DNA from: Vairimorpha ceranae
Taxonomy: Eukaryota > Microsporidia > Nosematidae
NCBI RefSeq assembly: GCF_000988165.1
Contig: NW_020169303.1
Location: 55,126 to 119,125 of the forward strand
Direction of reading: 5' to 3'
DNA: 64,000 nt
Shown here one piece after another: positions 10,541 through 19,416 of the stretch; position 1 is the stretch's first letter, and each line of letters opens with the position of its first letter. Under the pieces are notes generated by a model. That model made no database searches and was not told the DNA's origin. It saw only the letters and a list, made by a program, of their open reading frames with translations. The translations under genes and the position numbers were made by a program.

Positions 10541-12085
10541 TTAATTGTCGCTTTCAGGCTTCATCGCAGGGAAAAGTATCACATCCTTGATATTAGCAGC
10601 ATCAGTCATAAACATAGTAAGCCGATCTATACCCATTCCAAACCCACCTGTAGGAGGCAGTCCATATTCAAGAGCCACACAAAAATCTTCATCAGTAATC
10701 ATTGCCTCATCATCCCCATCATTTATGTCTTGTGCCTGCATTTTAAATCTCATTCTCTGTTCAATAGGATTATTCAATTCAGTGTATGCATTACAAATCT
10801 CTTTACCATTAATAAATAACTCAAACCTTTCTACCATTCCAGCTTCACTTCTGTGATTTTTAGCTAAAGGAGATGTAACAAGAGGATATCCAATAATAAA
10901 AGAAGGATTAATACATTTAGGCTCAATAAAATGGCCTACTAATTTATCTAATACTCTTGTTAATGTCTTTGGTTGTTCTACTTTAATTTCATACTTATCA
11001 CACGTTTCAATAAGTAGATCTAATGTCTCGTCACTATTTATATTTAATCCGTCTAATTTTATGCCAACTACTTTACTAAGTTCTTCAAGCATATGAAATC
11101 TAGCAAAAGGTCTAGCAAAATTGATTTCCACTGGTTTAACTTCCTTCTCTCGTTTATTAGGAGCATACACTATTTTCTCTGATCCATGAAGATATTTGCA
11201 CATACCATTAAGCATTTCTTCAGCCATGTTCATCATATCATTATAATCAGCATATGCCATATAAAATTCGCATGCTGTAAATTCGGGATTATGAGTTAAA
11301 TCAATACCTTCATTTCTAAATAATTTCCCTATTTCATAAACTCTATCCATTCCCCCAATAACTAACTTTTTGAGATACAACTCGGGGGCAATCCTAAGAA
11401 ATAAATTCATTTTTAATTCATTATGGTGAGTAGTAAAAGGCTTAGCAGCTGCACCAGTAGGTATTATGTTAAGAAGAGGTGTCTCTACTTCAACAAAATC
11501 TTTATCATCCAAATACTTCCTAATAAATTTGATAATATTAGTACGTTGTATAAATCTATTTTTTGATTCTTTATTAATTAAAAGATCTAAATACCTTTTA
11601 CGATAGATAATTTCTGGGTCTTTAAGACCATAATAGTCAGTAGGAATAGTCCTAAGGCATGGTGTAAGAATACTTAACTCTTTTATAAATACACTAAACT
11701 CTTTTGTTTTAGTCCTTCCTAAAACACCACTAAATCCTACTATATCGCCTCTTTTAATATTAGAAATTATATCTTTATTCTCTAAAACTTGTGCATCTAC
11801 AACAAGCTGTATGGTAAAATCTTCTGACATAACTTGGAAAAAAGAATACCTAGCATGAATTCTAAAATTTAAAATTCGCCCTGCTGACTGAACTTTTACT
11901 TTCTTCAGGTCTTCTTCTGATGCATCTTTAAAAGTGAAAATATCTTTAAACCTATAATTTACTTCATATTTATGAGGATACACCTGTACATTGTCTTTGA
12001 GTTGTTCTGTTACTGTTAACAATCTATTTTTATAAAATTCTTCATCTGAAATTTCTGGTACATTACTATTATTTTTTGTTGACAT
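10541..12085 (-). CDS. KRS1: Lysyl-tRNA synthetase (class II, cytosolic)
   Basis: Attaches lysine to tRNA-Lys in the cytosol. The 514-residue protein has the N-terminal OB-fold anticodon-binding domain (AGRILNFRIHARYSFFQVM near residue 70) and the class II catalytic core. Motif 2 is FRNEGIDLTHNPEFTACEF, and motif 3 is GFGMGIDRLTMF near the C-terminus. The LysRS signature YELNNPIEQ-like phrase (AYTELNNPIEQR) is present. The metazoan/fungal basic N-terminal extension is almost absent. CCC directly abuts the ATG. Its substrate tRNA is also a target of the thiolation enzymes encoded further right. Confidence 0.96.
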   Translation of the reverse strand: MSTKNNSNVPEISDEEFYKNRLLTVTEQLKDNVQVYPHKYEVNYRFKDIFTFKDASEEDLKKVKVQSAGRILNFRIHARYSFFQVMSEDFTIQLVVDAQVLENKDIISNIKRGDIVGFSGVLGRTKTKEFSVFIKELSILTPCLRTIPTDYYGLKDPEIIYRKRYLDLLINKESKNRFIQRTNIIKFIRKYLDDKDFVEVETPLLNIIPTGAAAKPFTTHHNELKMNLFLRIAPELYLKKLVIGGMDRVYEIGKLFRNEGIDLTHNPEFTACEFYMAYADYNDMMNMAEEMLNGMCKYLHGSEKIVYAPNKREKEVKPVEINFARPFARFHMLEELSKVVGIKLDGLNINSDETLDLLIETCDKYEIKVEQPKTLTRVLDKLVGHFIEPKCINPSFIIGYPLVTSPLAKNHRSEAGMVERFELFINGKEICNAYTELNNPIEQRMRFKMQAQDINDGDDEAMITDEDFCVALEYGLPPTGGFGMGIDRLTMFMTDAANIKDVILFPAMKPESDN

Positions 12086-12116
12086 GGGTTAAATTTTTTC
12101 TGTTTGTAAAAAATTA

Positions 12117-12291
12117 TTAAAAAAACCAAGATGGAAAATCTTTATCATTAATACCGTTATCAGTGATTTCTTTTTTAGTATTAATTGTTTGTTTAGTATT
12201 GATTTTATTTTTTATTTTTTTAGTTTTTGTTCTTTTTTTTTCTTTCTGCCTTTTTTAATAATTTATTTTTGTTCAAAGTAAATTTATGCAT
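12117..12291 (-). pseudogene. Possible small basic protein broken by a poly-A frameshift
   Basis: In the gap between two minus-strand genes, an ATG at 12291 opens a Lys-rich frame (MHKFTLNKNKLLKKAERKK). It runs into a run of nine A bases and then hits a stop. The frame one base over continues open for about 35 further codons to a TAA at 12117, ending DFPSWFF. Read across the A run, it would be about 58 residues. No CCC motif is upstream. It could be a real small gene with an indel in the assembly, a decayed gene, or chance. Confidence 0.3.
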
Positions 12292-12348
12292 AACATAAAT
12301 AATTTTAAATTTATAGTAAAAATAATTTGTTTATTTGTTGTATACAAA

Positions 12349-14013
12349 CTAAGTTTGATTATTTTCTTTTACTACAAATGATCTTTTTTTTGTAGCTTTA
12401 ACTTTGTTACCATACAAATTTACAAGAATGTCCTCAATTTTATAAATAACATTAACAAATGAATGAAATAGTAACTCAGCAGATGATTTTCTAGATCCTT
12501 TTTTCTTATCTTTTTTTAGATCTTCATTACAAAGCACAGCGTATCGCTGTAAAGTCAAAATTACTTTAGAAATTATATCGGAATTGAGATTATAATAATC
12601 TAAAATATTATTAAGATCTAAATTGCTAACCAATTTACTGTATATTATTTCAAAAAGTTTTTTTAAATGTTTAAAATAAGACCTAATAAATTTAAATAGA
12701 TGATCTAACTTAAGAATACTGTGTATAGATAAGTATATATTAATAAGATTACATACACTTTCAAAACTATCTGTAAAAACATATTCAGAGGAATAAAAAA
12801 GAAGTTCTAAGGCATAAGTAAGATTATTAAATGAATCCCTATTTTCTTCAATAAAAAGCAAAAATTGGGCCCATGTTCTAACTTGTAAAAAATTAAATTT
12901 GAAAATAAAATGCTCTAATTTCATAAAATTATCTAAATTATTAACAATATGATCAATGACCATATTATAAACCTCTATTTGTCCTATTTTATTAATTAAA
13001 GTAATGTAAAAGTTTAAAATGCATTCTTTTATATTTTCTGAATCGAATTTACAAACTTTTTTTTTAAAAAAATCTATCACTGTTTTATAAACTTGTAAAT
13101 CATCTATTGAATTATACAAAACAGTATGTAGTAAAAATACTCTTTTAACAAAATGTAGCAAGTATCTTTTTTCTATGTTAAGAATGACTTTATTAATTCT
13201 ATTTAAAAAATTTAAAAAAGTTTCTTTTTCAACATTGTGCTTAGTTAAATAATCCTGGTAAAAAAAATTTAAAAATGTTGATTCTTCATGTAAATTTTCA
13301 AAGTTTTTTTGTGTAATAATATATTTATCAATGTTGTAATCTTTAGTGAAAAATATATTAAACTTCGTATCGCTTTTTAGTAAAAAAATATTATTTTTCA
13401 GTTTACTATATATTTGTTTTTTTATCGGTAAATTAAGATTTAAGGCATATAAATATGAATACAATAAAATGATGATAAAATTTTGCTTGTCATGCTCATT
13501 ATAGTTCACAGGATCAAGTAGTAATTTATCTAAAAAGTTATGTATAGTTTTATCAATATATTTATCAGAAAATACAATTTTAAAAACATCAATTTTTGTA
13601 AAATTTATAGATTTTTTATTATCCTTCGATAAATTTATGCACTTAATAAATTTTAAATAATTTTTAGAAAAGGCATAAAAATTAACATTCGTTATATTTT
13701 CGTTTTTAATTAATTCATTAGTAATATTTTCATAATTTCTAATATTTAAATTGTGTAATATAATAGAATTAAAGTGTTTATGATTTTTTATATTTTCTAT
13801 TTTTTGTAAAGAATTTTCTATATTTTCATGTAAACTCGTAAATTCCAAATTTTCTAAAAAATCCTCATTATATAACTCTTTATTTGTATTATACCACTTG
13901 ATTAAGCATATTTCTTCAGTACAAGGAATCTGACTAGTATTTCCTATAAAATCCAACATAAAATTTTCATTACACTTACATTCTGCTATTTTTTCTTTTA
14001 GACTTTCCCACAT
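12349..14013 (-). CDS. Hypothetical helical protein
   Basis: A 554-residue protein of unknown function, predicted almost entirely alpha-helical, possibly a helical-repeat scaffold (nucleoporin-like or other). There are no catalytic motifs or membrane segments. The C-terminus is basic (KKDKKKGSRKSS and KKRSFVVKE). The CCC motif immediately precedes the ATG (taatcccATG). Its start lies only 34 bases from the chosen start of the divergent WD40 gene, and the CCC lies within the upstream extension of that gene's frame. Confidence 0.75.
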   Translation of the reverse strand: MWESLKEKIAECKCNENFMLDFIGNTSQIPCTEEICLIKWYNTNKELYNEDFLENLEFTSLHENIENSLQKIENIKNHKHFNSIILHNLNIRNYENITNELIKNENITNVNFYAFSKNYLKFIKCINLSKDNKKSINFTKIDVFKIVFSDKYIDKTIHNFLDKLLLDPVNYNEHDKQNFIIILLYSYLYALNLNLPIKKQIYSKLKNNIFLLKSDTKFNIFFTKDYNIDKYIITQKNFENLHEESTFLNFFYQDYLTKHNVEKETFLNFLNRINKVILNIEKRYLLHFVKRVFLLHTVLYNSIDDLQVYKTVIDFFKKKVCKFDSENIKECILNFYITLINKIGQIEVYNMVIDHIVNNLDNFMKLEHFIFKFNFLQVRTWAQFLLFIEENRDSFNNLTYALELLFYSSEYVFTDSFESVCNLINIYLSIHSILKLDHLFKFIRSYFKHLKKLFEIIYSKLVSNLDLNNILDYYNLNSDIISKVILTLQRYAVLCNEDLKKDKKKGSRKSSAELLFHSFVNVIYKIEDILVNLYGNKVKATKKRSFVVKENNQT

Positions 14014-14047
14014 GGGATTATTTCTAGTAAAATTTTATAGCCCACAA
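14014..14047. promoter_or_regulatory. Compact bidirectional start region
   Basis: Between the minus-strand ATG (14011-14013) and the chosen plus-strand ATG (14048) there are 34 bases holding both start signals. GGG at 14014-14016 is the CCC for the minus-strand gene, and CCC at 14041-14043 serves the plus-strand gene. An in-frame ATG at 14012 also has CCC two bases upstream (cccacATG), so the two coding regions might even overlap by two bases. Confidence 0.55.
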
Positions 14048-15025
14048 ATGATTAATACAATAAATCTTATTCCAAACAAAATTCAGATAGACAAATTAAA
14101 ACCTTATAAAAAAGATATGAATATAATTAAATCTTTATCTCACATTGGAATATCATTTATTGAAAATGAAGAAATACAAGAACTAGAAGATAATGATACA
14201 TTTATTTGTGAGAGTGATCAAATTCTATTTTCTACATCTAACAATGAAGAAGAAAGCTTTCTTCAGTTTCATGTTTACGACAAAGAAAATGACGATTTTG
14301 TTATTCATCATGATGTGTTTGTGTATTCCTCTATAAATGATGCTGAATATTTTTATAAAAATGATAAACATTTTATTGCTTTAGCTACATTTGAAAAAGA
14401 TGTTATGGTTTACGACAGCTGTATATTTAATCCAATGGCACCGCAAATATTACTAAAAGGGCATGAAGATCATATTATGTGTGTTAAAAAATTTGGAGAA
14501 AATTTATTTTCTGGAAGTGAAGATAAAAGTATTATTGAATGGGATATTATAAAGGAAACACCTTGTAATTTTTATAAATTAGATCTTGTGCCCGAGAAAA
14601 TATGTAAATCAAATAATCATATTTTTTACACTGACGGAACAACTATTAAGAGTTCTACATCTGATTTACATTTTTCTTGTTATGATCGCATAGAAAACCT
14701 GATAGCATGTGATAATATGATTTATGTATCGAATTCAACAGGAGATTTTTTTAGTTTTGATCTACGCGCATCTAAATCCCCTTATTTTAGTAATAAATAC
14801 GTTGAAAGTGCACTTACTGGAATGGATTTATTAAATAATAAAATTGCGTTATGTTCAAAAAGTGGAGAAATTTTTATTTTAGACTTGTTAGACTACGAAC
14901 TAAAAAATTCTGAAAAAATTAAATCTGTATTGTATTCTATCAAATTACATGAAGATAATCTAATATTTTATGGTGATGAATCAGATACATTGCATTTGAA
15001 AAAGTTAAAAAATAAAGTTTTTTGA
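14048..15025 (+). CDS. WD40-repeat protein
   Basis: A beta-propeller protein of 325 residues. The clearest repeat is ILLKGHEDHIMCV followed by LFSGSEDKSIIEWD near residues 140-170. Other blades are degenerate, for example IYVSNSTGDFFSFDLR and IALCSKSGEIFILDL. Function cannot be assigned; such proteins act as scaffolds in many complexes. I chose the ATG at 14048 because CCC lies four bases before it, the usual spacing here. The frame is open back to another ATG at 14012, which would add 12 residues. Divergent from the helical protein next door. Confidence 0.8.
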   Translation: MINTINLIPNKIQIDKLKPYKKDMNIIKSLSHIGISFIENEEIQELEDNDTFICESDQILFSTSNNEEESFLQFHVYDKENDDFVIHHDVFVYSSINDAEYFYKNDKHFIALATFEKDVMVYDSCIFNPMAPQILLKGHEDHIMCVKKFGENLFSGSEDKSIIEWDIIKETPCNFYKLDLVPEKICKSNNHIFYTDGTTIKSSTSDLHFSCYDRIENLIACDNMIYVSNSTGDFFSFDLRASKSPYFSNKYVESALTGMDLLNNKIALCSKSGEIFILDLLDYELKNSEKIKSVLYSIKLHEDNLIFYGDESDTLHLKKLKNKVF

Positions 15026-15412
15026 TTTTGAATTTCACTGTATTTATAATTTTTTGTACTAATAATGCATTTTATATGTCTATAATTAATTATAAAATTA
15101 ATTTAAATGTATTTTTGAATAAAATTGTGTGTATTTTCAAAATAAATTTACTTACAATTATGATATTGCAAATTTGATATGTCGTAATCATTTTAATTTA
15201 GTTTTTTCCATTCCCTCCTCGTGAATAATTATTACATATTTTTAGTATCCAATACAATTACGCCTTTAATTATAAGATGGTAAAACACCACGACGTGATA
15301 TATAGAGAAAGGCAGCCATACAAAAAATCAATTTTTTAATTTTGCATTTTTTTCAATATAACCAATTAATTAAAAAAAATTTTGGAATTTAATAAATAAA
15401 TTTTATATTTTT
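15026..15412. other. Intergenic sequence
   Basis: About 390 bases between the WD40 gene and the RPL38-like exon. Nothing recognisable. Confidence 0.55.
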
Positions 15413-15544
15413 TTAAACACATTTTCTTTTGTGTCCGTTCTTCTTAACAATAAAAATTAGCTTGCGTTTTTTCTGCATTTCAATCTTTGCAACTTTATCA
15501 ATTTTGACACGGGTTAGACATTTCTTGCGGCTTTTCACAAAAAA
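15413..15544 (-). CDS. RPL38: Ribosomal protein L38-like (eL38) 3' exon, possible spliced gene
   Basis: A minus-strand frame of 43 codons beginning FFVKSRKKCLTRVKI and ending HKRKCV before TAA. It matches the eL38 layout (phrase F-L-x-x-[AS]-R-[RK], then VKI, then K-x-K-x-x-x-[SK]-R-x-L-[YI]-[TF]-x-V). Codon choice (CGC, AAG, CTA) is less A/T-driven than the surroundings, as in a highly expressed gene. The frame starts immediately after TTTTTAG, which reads as a 3' splice acceptor, and there is an in-frame stop at that site. So a short first exon encoding about 9-12 residues should lie upstream (15545-16000), but I could not place it, and no GGG is nearby. It could instead be a 5'-truncated pseudogene. 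Confidence 0.5.
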   Translation of the reverse strand, partial: FFVKSRKKCLTRVKIDKVAKIEMQKKRKLIFIVKKNGHKRKCV

Positions 15545-16022
15545 CTAAAAACATATTAAATAATATGGACTGTGTAAATGTCTACGTTTAATCGTCTATA
15601 TAAGAACTTAAATCATCACTTTTAATGAAAGTTGTTTAATTATTCTTTAAAAATTACTATTTAATACTTTTTTCATATTTACAAAAAATTTACACAACCA
15701 TAACACAAGAATAGAGTTGTGTTACTTAATAAATGTTTAAAACTTTTATACTGTGTAATAAACATCTTTCTATATACTTTACTTTGATACATGAACTTTT
15801 TAGTACATCTCAAAATCATTTACATTACGATAAACTAATATTTTTCATTGAGTGATAATTAACATTTAAAATTTTAATATTAAACCAACAACTGCTTTAC
15901 TTAAATAGATCTACTGTATAAATTTTTTTTCATTTATTTTACAATTCACTGTACTTGCTATTCTAGTGTCAATAAAAATTTAACAGCTTATTAATACTTT
16001 CTTTTAAACATTTGTACCCTCT
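15545..16022. other. Intergenic sequence, may hold exon 1 of the RPL38-like gene
   Basis: Several minus-strand ATGs occur here (for example at 15819, opening a 46-codon frame of chance-like composition), but none has a C-triplet and none joins obviously to the exon at 15413-15544. The last bases carry the CCC of NCS6. Confidence 0.45.
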
Positions 16023-16958
16023 ATGTCTTGTGAAATATGTAAAATACACAAAGCAATTATCCTTAGATCTAAAGATCGAACTAAAGTTTGCAAAGAGTGT
16101 TTTTACATGTTATTTGAAAACGATATCCACAACACAATAACTGAATCATCTATGTTTGCTAAAGGTAGTACTGTTGGTATTGGAATTAGCGGAGGAAAAG
16201 ACAGTACAGTTTTGGCTTATGTACTGGACAAGCTTAATAAGAAATATAATTATGAACTTAAACTAGTTCTATTGTGTATTGATGAGGGTATAAAAGGATA
16301 TAGAGATTATTCTATTGATACAGTACACGAAAATAGCAAAGATCTTAACCTTAAATTACAAGTATTGTCTTTTGATGATTTATTTGGTGTTAATATGGAT
16401 TCAGTTGTCCAAAAAGTCGGAAAAAGGAATAATTGCACATATTGTGGTGTTTTTAGAAGACAGGCTTTAGAAGAGGCCGCTAGAAAATGTTCGGTAGATT
16501 ATATTGTTACCGGACATAATGCTGATGACATGGCAGAAACAGTTTTACTAAATTTAATAAGGGGAGATATTAACAGATTGTATGGATGCACAAACCCTGT
16601 AACAAATAAACATATTACCGATGATGGATTTGTTATTTCACTACCAAGGACAAAACCTTTTAAAAATACTTATCAAAAAGAAATAGTTCTTTACGCATTT
16701 CATAAAAAACTCAAATATTTTTCTACTGAATGTACATACGCGCCTGAAGCTTCTCGGGGTTACGTTAGAAATTTTATAAAAGAATTAGAAAAAATAGATT
16801 CTACTGCTATTTATAATATTATTAAAAGTGGTGATCAGCTGATAAAAACAAACAATACTAGTTCTAAGGCATTTCCTTGTGTTCAATGTTCGCATCCAAC
16901 TTCGAGCCAAAACCAGATTTGCAAGGGATGTTCTTTTGTTGCACAATTAAAAAAATAA
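16023..16958 (+). CDS. NCS6: Cytoplasmic tRNA 2-thiolation protein Ncs6/Ctu1
   Basis: PP-loop ATPase that adenylates U34 of tRNA-Lys, -Glu and -Gln and adds sulfur from Urm1 thiocarboxylate, improving decoding. The 311-residue protein has an N-terminal zinc-binding segment (CEICKIHKA, then VCKECF), the PP-loop GISGGKDSTVLAY near residue 52, the CTYCGVFRR cysteine pair near residue 140, TGHNADDMAETVL near residue 168, and a C-terminal zinc motif (CVQCSH, then CKGC). All conserved cysteines of the family appear present. CCC lies two bases before the ATG. UBA4, which acts in the same pathway, is at 21726-22817. Confidence 0.95.
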   Translation: MSCEICKIHKAIILRSKDRTKVCKECFYMLFENDIHNTITESSMFAKGSTVGIGISGGKDSTVLAYVLDKLNKKYNYELKLVLLCIDEGIKGYRDYSIDTVHENSKDLNLKLQVLSFDDLFGVNMDSVVQKVGKRNNCTYCGVFRRQALEEAARKCSVDYIVTGHNADDMAETVLLNLIRGDINRLYGCTNPVTNKHITDDGFVISLPRTKPFKNTYQKEIVLYAFHKKLKYFSTECTYAPEASRGYVRNFIKELEKIDSTAIYNIIKSGDQLIKTNNTSSKAFPCVQCSHPTSSQNQICKGCSFVAQLKK

Positions 16959-17156
16959 AGTATAAGGGAATGTAAGAATACATATATTGTTAAATATATG
17001 TATTCTCATATTTTTAAATAAGAATTAGTCTATTTATAACTAAAAAAAATAATGAAATTAACAAAATAAAATTTATAAAATTCTACATTTTACGATGTAT
17101 TAAAATAATAACAAAATACTTTTTTTATTTATTTTCAAGGTTAATACAGTGATATG

Positions 17157-17945
17157 CTACTGTTTTAAGACACATTTAACAAGATATGTGACTCCATACA
17201 TATACATTACTAGTATTTTTAAAGTAAAAAATAGAGATTTTTCAAAAAAATATAATAGTGTGCTTACCATACCAATCCATAACATTGACAGAACTAAATT
17301 TTTATGCAATTTAATTTTTTCGTGATAATTTGGTAATGTCGTAAAATAAATTAAAGAAATACAAAAAAAACAAAACACTGACGAAATATTATGAAATCTA
17401 GATGATAATAAAATCATACCAATTGTAACAGCCACATTCCCACACACCATGCTGGGGCGATATGGATTAGGAATATTAATACTTTCTTCGAGTTGTAATA
17501 CTTCGTCTTCCTTATAAAGCCGTCTTATAGGTTTTTTATTATAAATAAAAAATACAACAGAATTTCCTACGTAAAATATTTGACAAATAGAATGCCAGAA
17601 AAAAATCGTATCTGTACATATTTCTTTTGTTAAGGTATGCAATATAGGACCTAATAAAAAACAGATTAAAAAGATAACTTTTGATATATTACAATATTTC
17701 TTGTATTTTATTAAAGGATTACACATGTTTAGTGATGTAATGTATATTATTGCTACTTCTATATTAGAAAAGAAATTCGTCTTATCGCCTTGTTTAATAA
17801 AATAAAATATTATAAAATGGAGAAATGAAAGAGAAAGCGTATGAATAGCTCTTGTGGTGGGGCTGTAAAATGTATCTATATTGTATTTCTTGTATGTAAA
17901 TGTTTTTAAAATAAAACCATAACATTTTTTTGCAAAAAAATTCAT
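17157..17945 (-). CDS. GPI2: GPI-GlcNAc transferase subunit Gpi2/PIG-C
   Basis: Membrane subunit of the ER complex that makes GlcNAc-phosphatidylinositol, the first step of GPI anchor synthesis. The 262-residue protein has six to eight hydrophobic segments and the PIG-C core phrases LGPILHTLTKEICTDTIFF near residue 100, and NVAVTIGMILLSSRFHN near residue 170 followed by HEKIKLHK. It is near the length of the family (about 280). The C-triplet is 13 bases upstream of the ATG, farther than usual. GPI1, a partner subunit, is at 29066-30061. Confidence 0.88.
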   Translation of the reverse strand: MNFFAKKCYGFILKTFTYKKYNIDTFYSPTTRAIHTLSLSFLHFIIFYFIKQGDKTNFFSNIEVAIIYITSLNMCNPLIKYKKYCNISKVIFLICFLLGPILHTLTKEICTDTIFFWHSICQIFYVGNSVVFFIYNKKPIRRLYKEDEVLQLEESINIPNPYRPSMVCGNVAVTIGMILLSSRFHNISSVFCFFCISLIYFTTLPNYHEKIKLHKNLVLSMLWIGMVSTLLYFFEKSLFFTLKILVMYMYGVTYLVKCVLKQ

Positions 17946-18498
17946 TACAATTAATAGGGATATTAATTTTTATACGTATAATTTAATTAAAATCATTTAA
18001 CAAAATTGCAAAATTTTAAAAAATGTTTTGTTATTTGTTTATAAATTTTTAAATTAAATTTTTGTTTTTTTTTGTGTTTGACATATTATCGTGTAGAAAA
18101 GCAAAATATCATAAGTTCTAAATTTTGATAATTTAACAAAGTTACTATTATTTGTAAATGTGTTGTTTCTGAATTTTATTTTTTTAGAATTTACGAGATA
18201 TATAATAAACTTATCTTAAATTAATTTCAACTGTGTTAATTGCAATATTTGATACATATTTACAAACATTTAAAGATTTAATTAAAGATTTTATTTATTC
18301 GCAATTTAATAAAATATTTAATAAAAATAAATTATCATTTTACTGAAAAACATTTTGTGTAAATTTAAGAATAATGGCAATAATTTATACATCAATTTTA
18401 AATATTGGTGATAGAAATATCTAAAATACATAAAATATTAATTGGACACATTTTATCAAAATAATTTATTAGATTAAACATTATAACAACTAGAAAAT
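17946..18498. other. AT-rich intergenic sequence
   Basis: About 550 bases. Nothing recognisable except the CCC of GPI2 on the minus strand near 17958. Confidence 0.6.
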
Positions 18499-18633
18499 CT
18501 ATTTCTTAAATTTATCTTTAAATCTTTTTAGTAAATTTAAGGATTTTACTAAATTATTTTTGTACTCCAAAATAATGCTATTATAACTCTCTAGTTCTTT
18601 TTGAATATCTTCAATTTCTTTGTTTGTAAGCAT
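18499..18633 (-). CDS. Small coiled-coil protein of 44 residues
   Basis: A short frame with a well-placed start: CCC four bases before the ATG (tcccataATG, GGG at 18637-18639 on the plus strand). It encodes 44 residues that form one amphipathic, highly charged helix (begins MLTNKEIEDIQKELESYN, ends KDKFKK) with heptad-like leucine and isoleucine spacing. This is what a small subunit of a coiled-coil assembly (prefoldin-, DASH- or kinetochore-like) looks like, but no family is recognisable. The composition includes many Glu and Gln codons, unlike chance frames here. It lies just upstream of tRNA-Ile on the other strand. Confidence 0.55.
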   Translation of the reverse strand: MLTNKEIEDIQKELESYNSIILEYKNNLVKSLNLLKRFKDKFKK

Positions 18634-18700
18634 TATGGGATAATAAAAAAACATTTTAACTTTAAGCAGAAAACCTAGAATTTTATTTTAAAAATGGTTA

Positions 18701-18803
18701 GCTCCCGTAGCTCAGTGGTAAGAGCGTGGTACTTATATGCTGAAAAGCTGTGTAGATTGGCTGAGACATGCCAAGGTCGCGGGTTCGACCCCCGCCGGGA
18801 GCA
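18701..18803 (+). tRNA. tRNA-Ile (anticodon UAU) with a 30-nt intron
   Basis: A complete cloverleaf: acceptor GCTCCCG pairs with CGGGAGC (18796-18802), with discriminator A at 18803. The D arm is at TAGCTCAGTGGTAAGAGC and the T arm is GCGGGTTCGACCCCCGC. The anticodon stem TGGTA (18727-18731) pairs with TGCCA (18769-18773). Anticodon TAT is at 18734-18736. An intron of 30 bases (18738-18767) sits after position 37, the canonical site. Yeast tRNA-Ile(UAU) also has an intron. A run of T follows directly (from 18804), the RNA polymerase III terminator. It reads AUA codons, which are abundant in this A/T-rich coding sequence. Confidence 0.93.
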
Positions 18804-18858
18804 TTTTTTGTTTTTTTATAACTTTTTCTTATTTCTTAATTTTTTAAAACCCCTTTAA

Positions 18859-19416
18859 ATGAACATTCTGTTTTATTCAATATGCTTTTTTTGTAGATAT
18901 GTTGAATTAGAACCTCTTGAAACTCTTACTATGAAAGATAGAGTTAAAAATAACACTATGTACAAGTTTATATATAATACGTTTGGTGCCAAAAGTGTAG
19001 AAGTTACATTATTTGATGATTTAAAAAGAACAATTGGTAAATATACTAAAACAAATGGTGTTATTTTTACTAGACTTTCAAGTACAGGATTTCTTACCAT
19101 TGAGATTAAAAATAAAAATCCGGAAAAAATCAAATTTGGTTACAGATGTCCTGATGTCAATAAAGAGGTACAAGGGGCTTTAGGACCAATTAAAGATGAA
19201 GATGCTGTTGCTGAGCTTCTTTCTGTGTTAGAAAACAATATTTTGTCTCAGAGGAGACAGATAGAAAAATATGAAAACCATTTTAATTTAGTTACCAAAT
19301 CTAAAACATGGGTGTTCAGATTTGTTCTTTTTGAAATATTTACAAGTATAGGAATTCTCTATTATTTACATAAAAATACTTTGAAAATGTTTGAGAAGAA
19401 ACATGTTGGTAATTAA
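18859..19416 (+). CDS. p24/emp24 family cargo receptor
   Basis: Type I membrane protein of COPI/COPII vesicles that sorts cargo such as GPI-anchored proteins between ER and Golgi. The 185-residue product has a signal peptide (MNILFYSICFFC), a short GOLD-like beta domain with VEVTLFDD and FGYRCPD, a coiled-coil segment around residues 118-150 (ISQRRQ-like LSQRRQIEKYENHF), one membrane span (WVFRFVLFEIFTSIGILYYL), and a short tail with a dilysine (EKKHVGN). Family length is about 200. CCCC lies five bases before the ATG. The two conserved GOLD cysteines are not clear. Confidence 0.85.
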   Translation: MNILFYSICFFCRYVELEPLETLTMKDRVKNNTMYKFIYNTFGAKSVEVTLFDDLKRTIGKYTKTNGVIFTRLSSTGFLTIEIKNKNPEKIKFGYRCPDVNKEVQGALGPIKDEDAVAELLSVLENNILSQRRQIEKYENHFNLVTKSKTWVFRFVLFEIFTSIGILYYLHKNTLKMFEKKHVGN

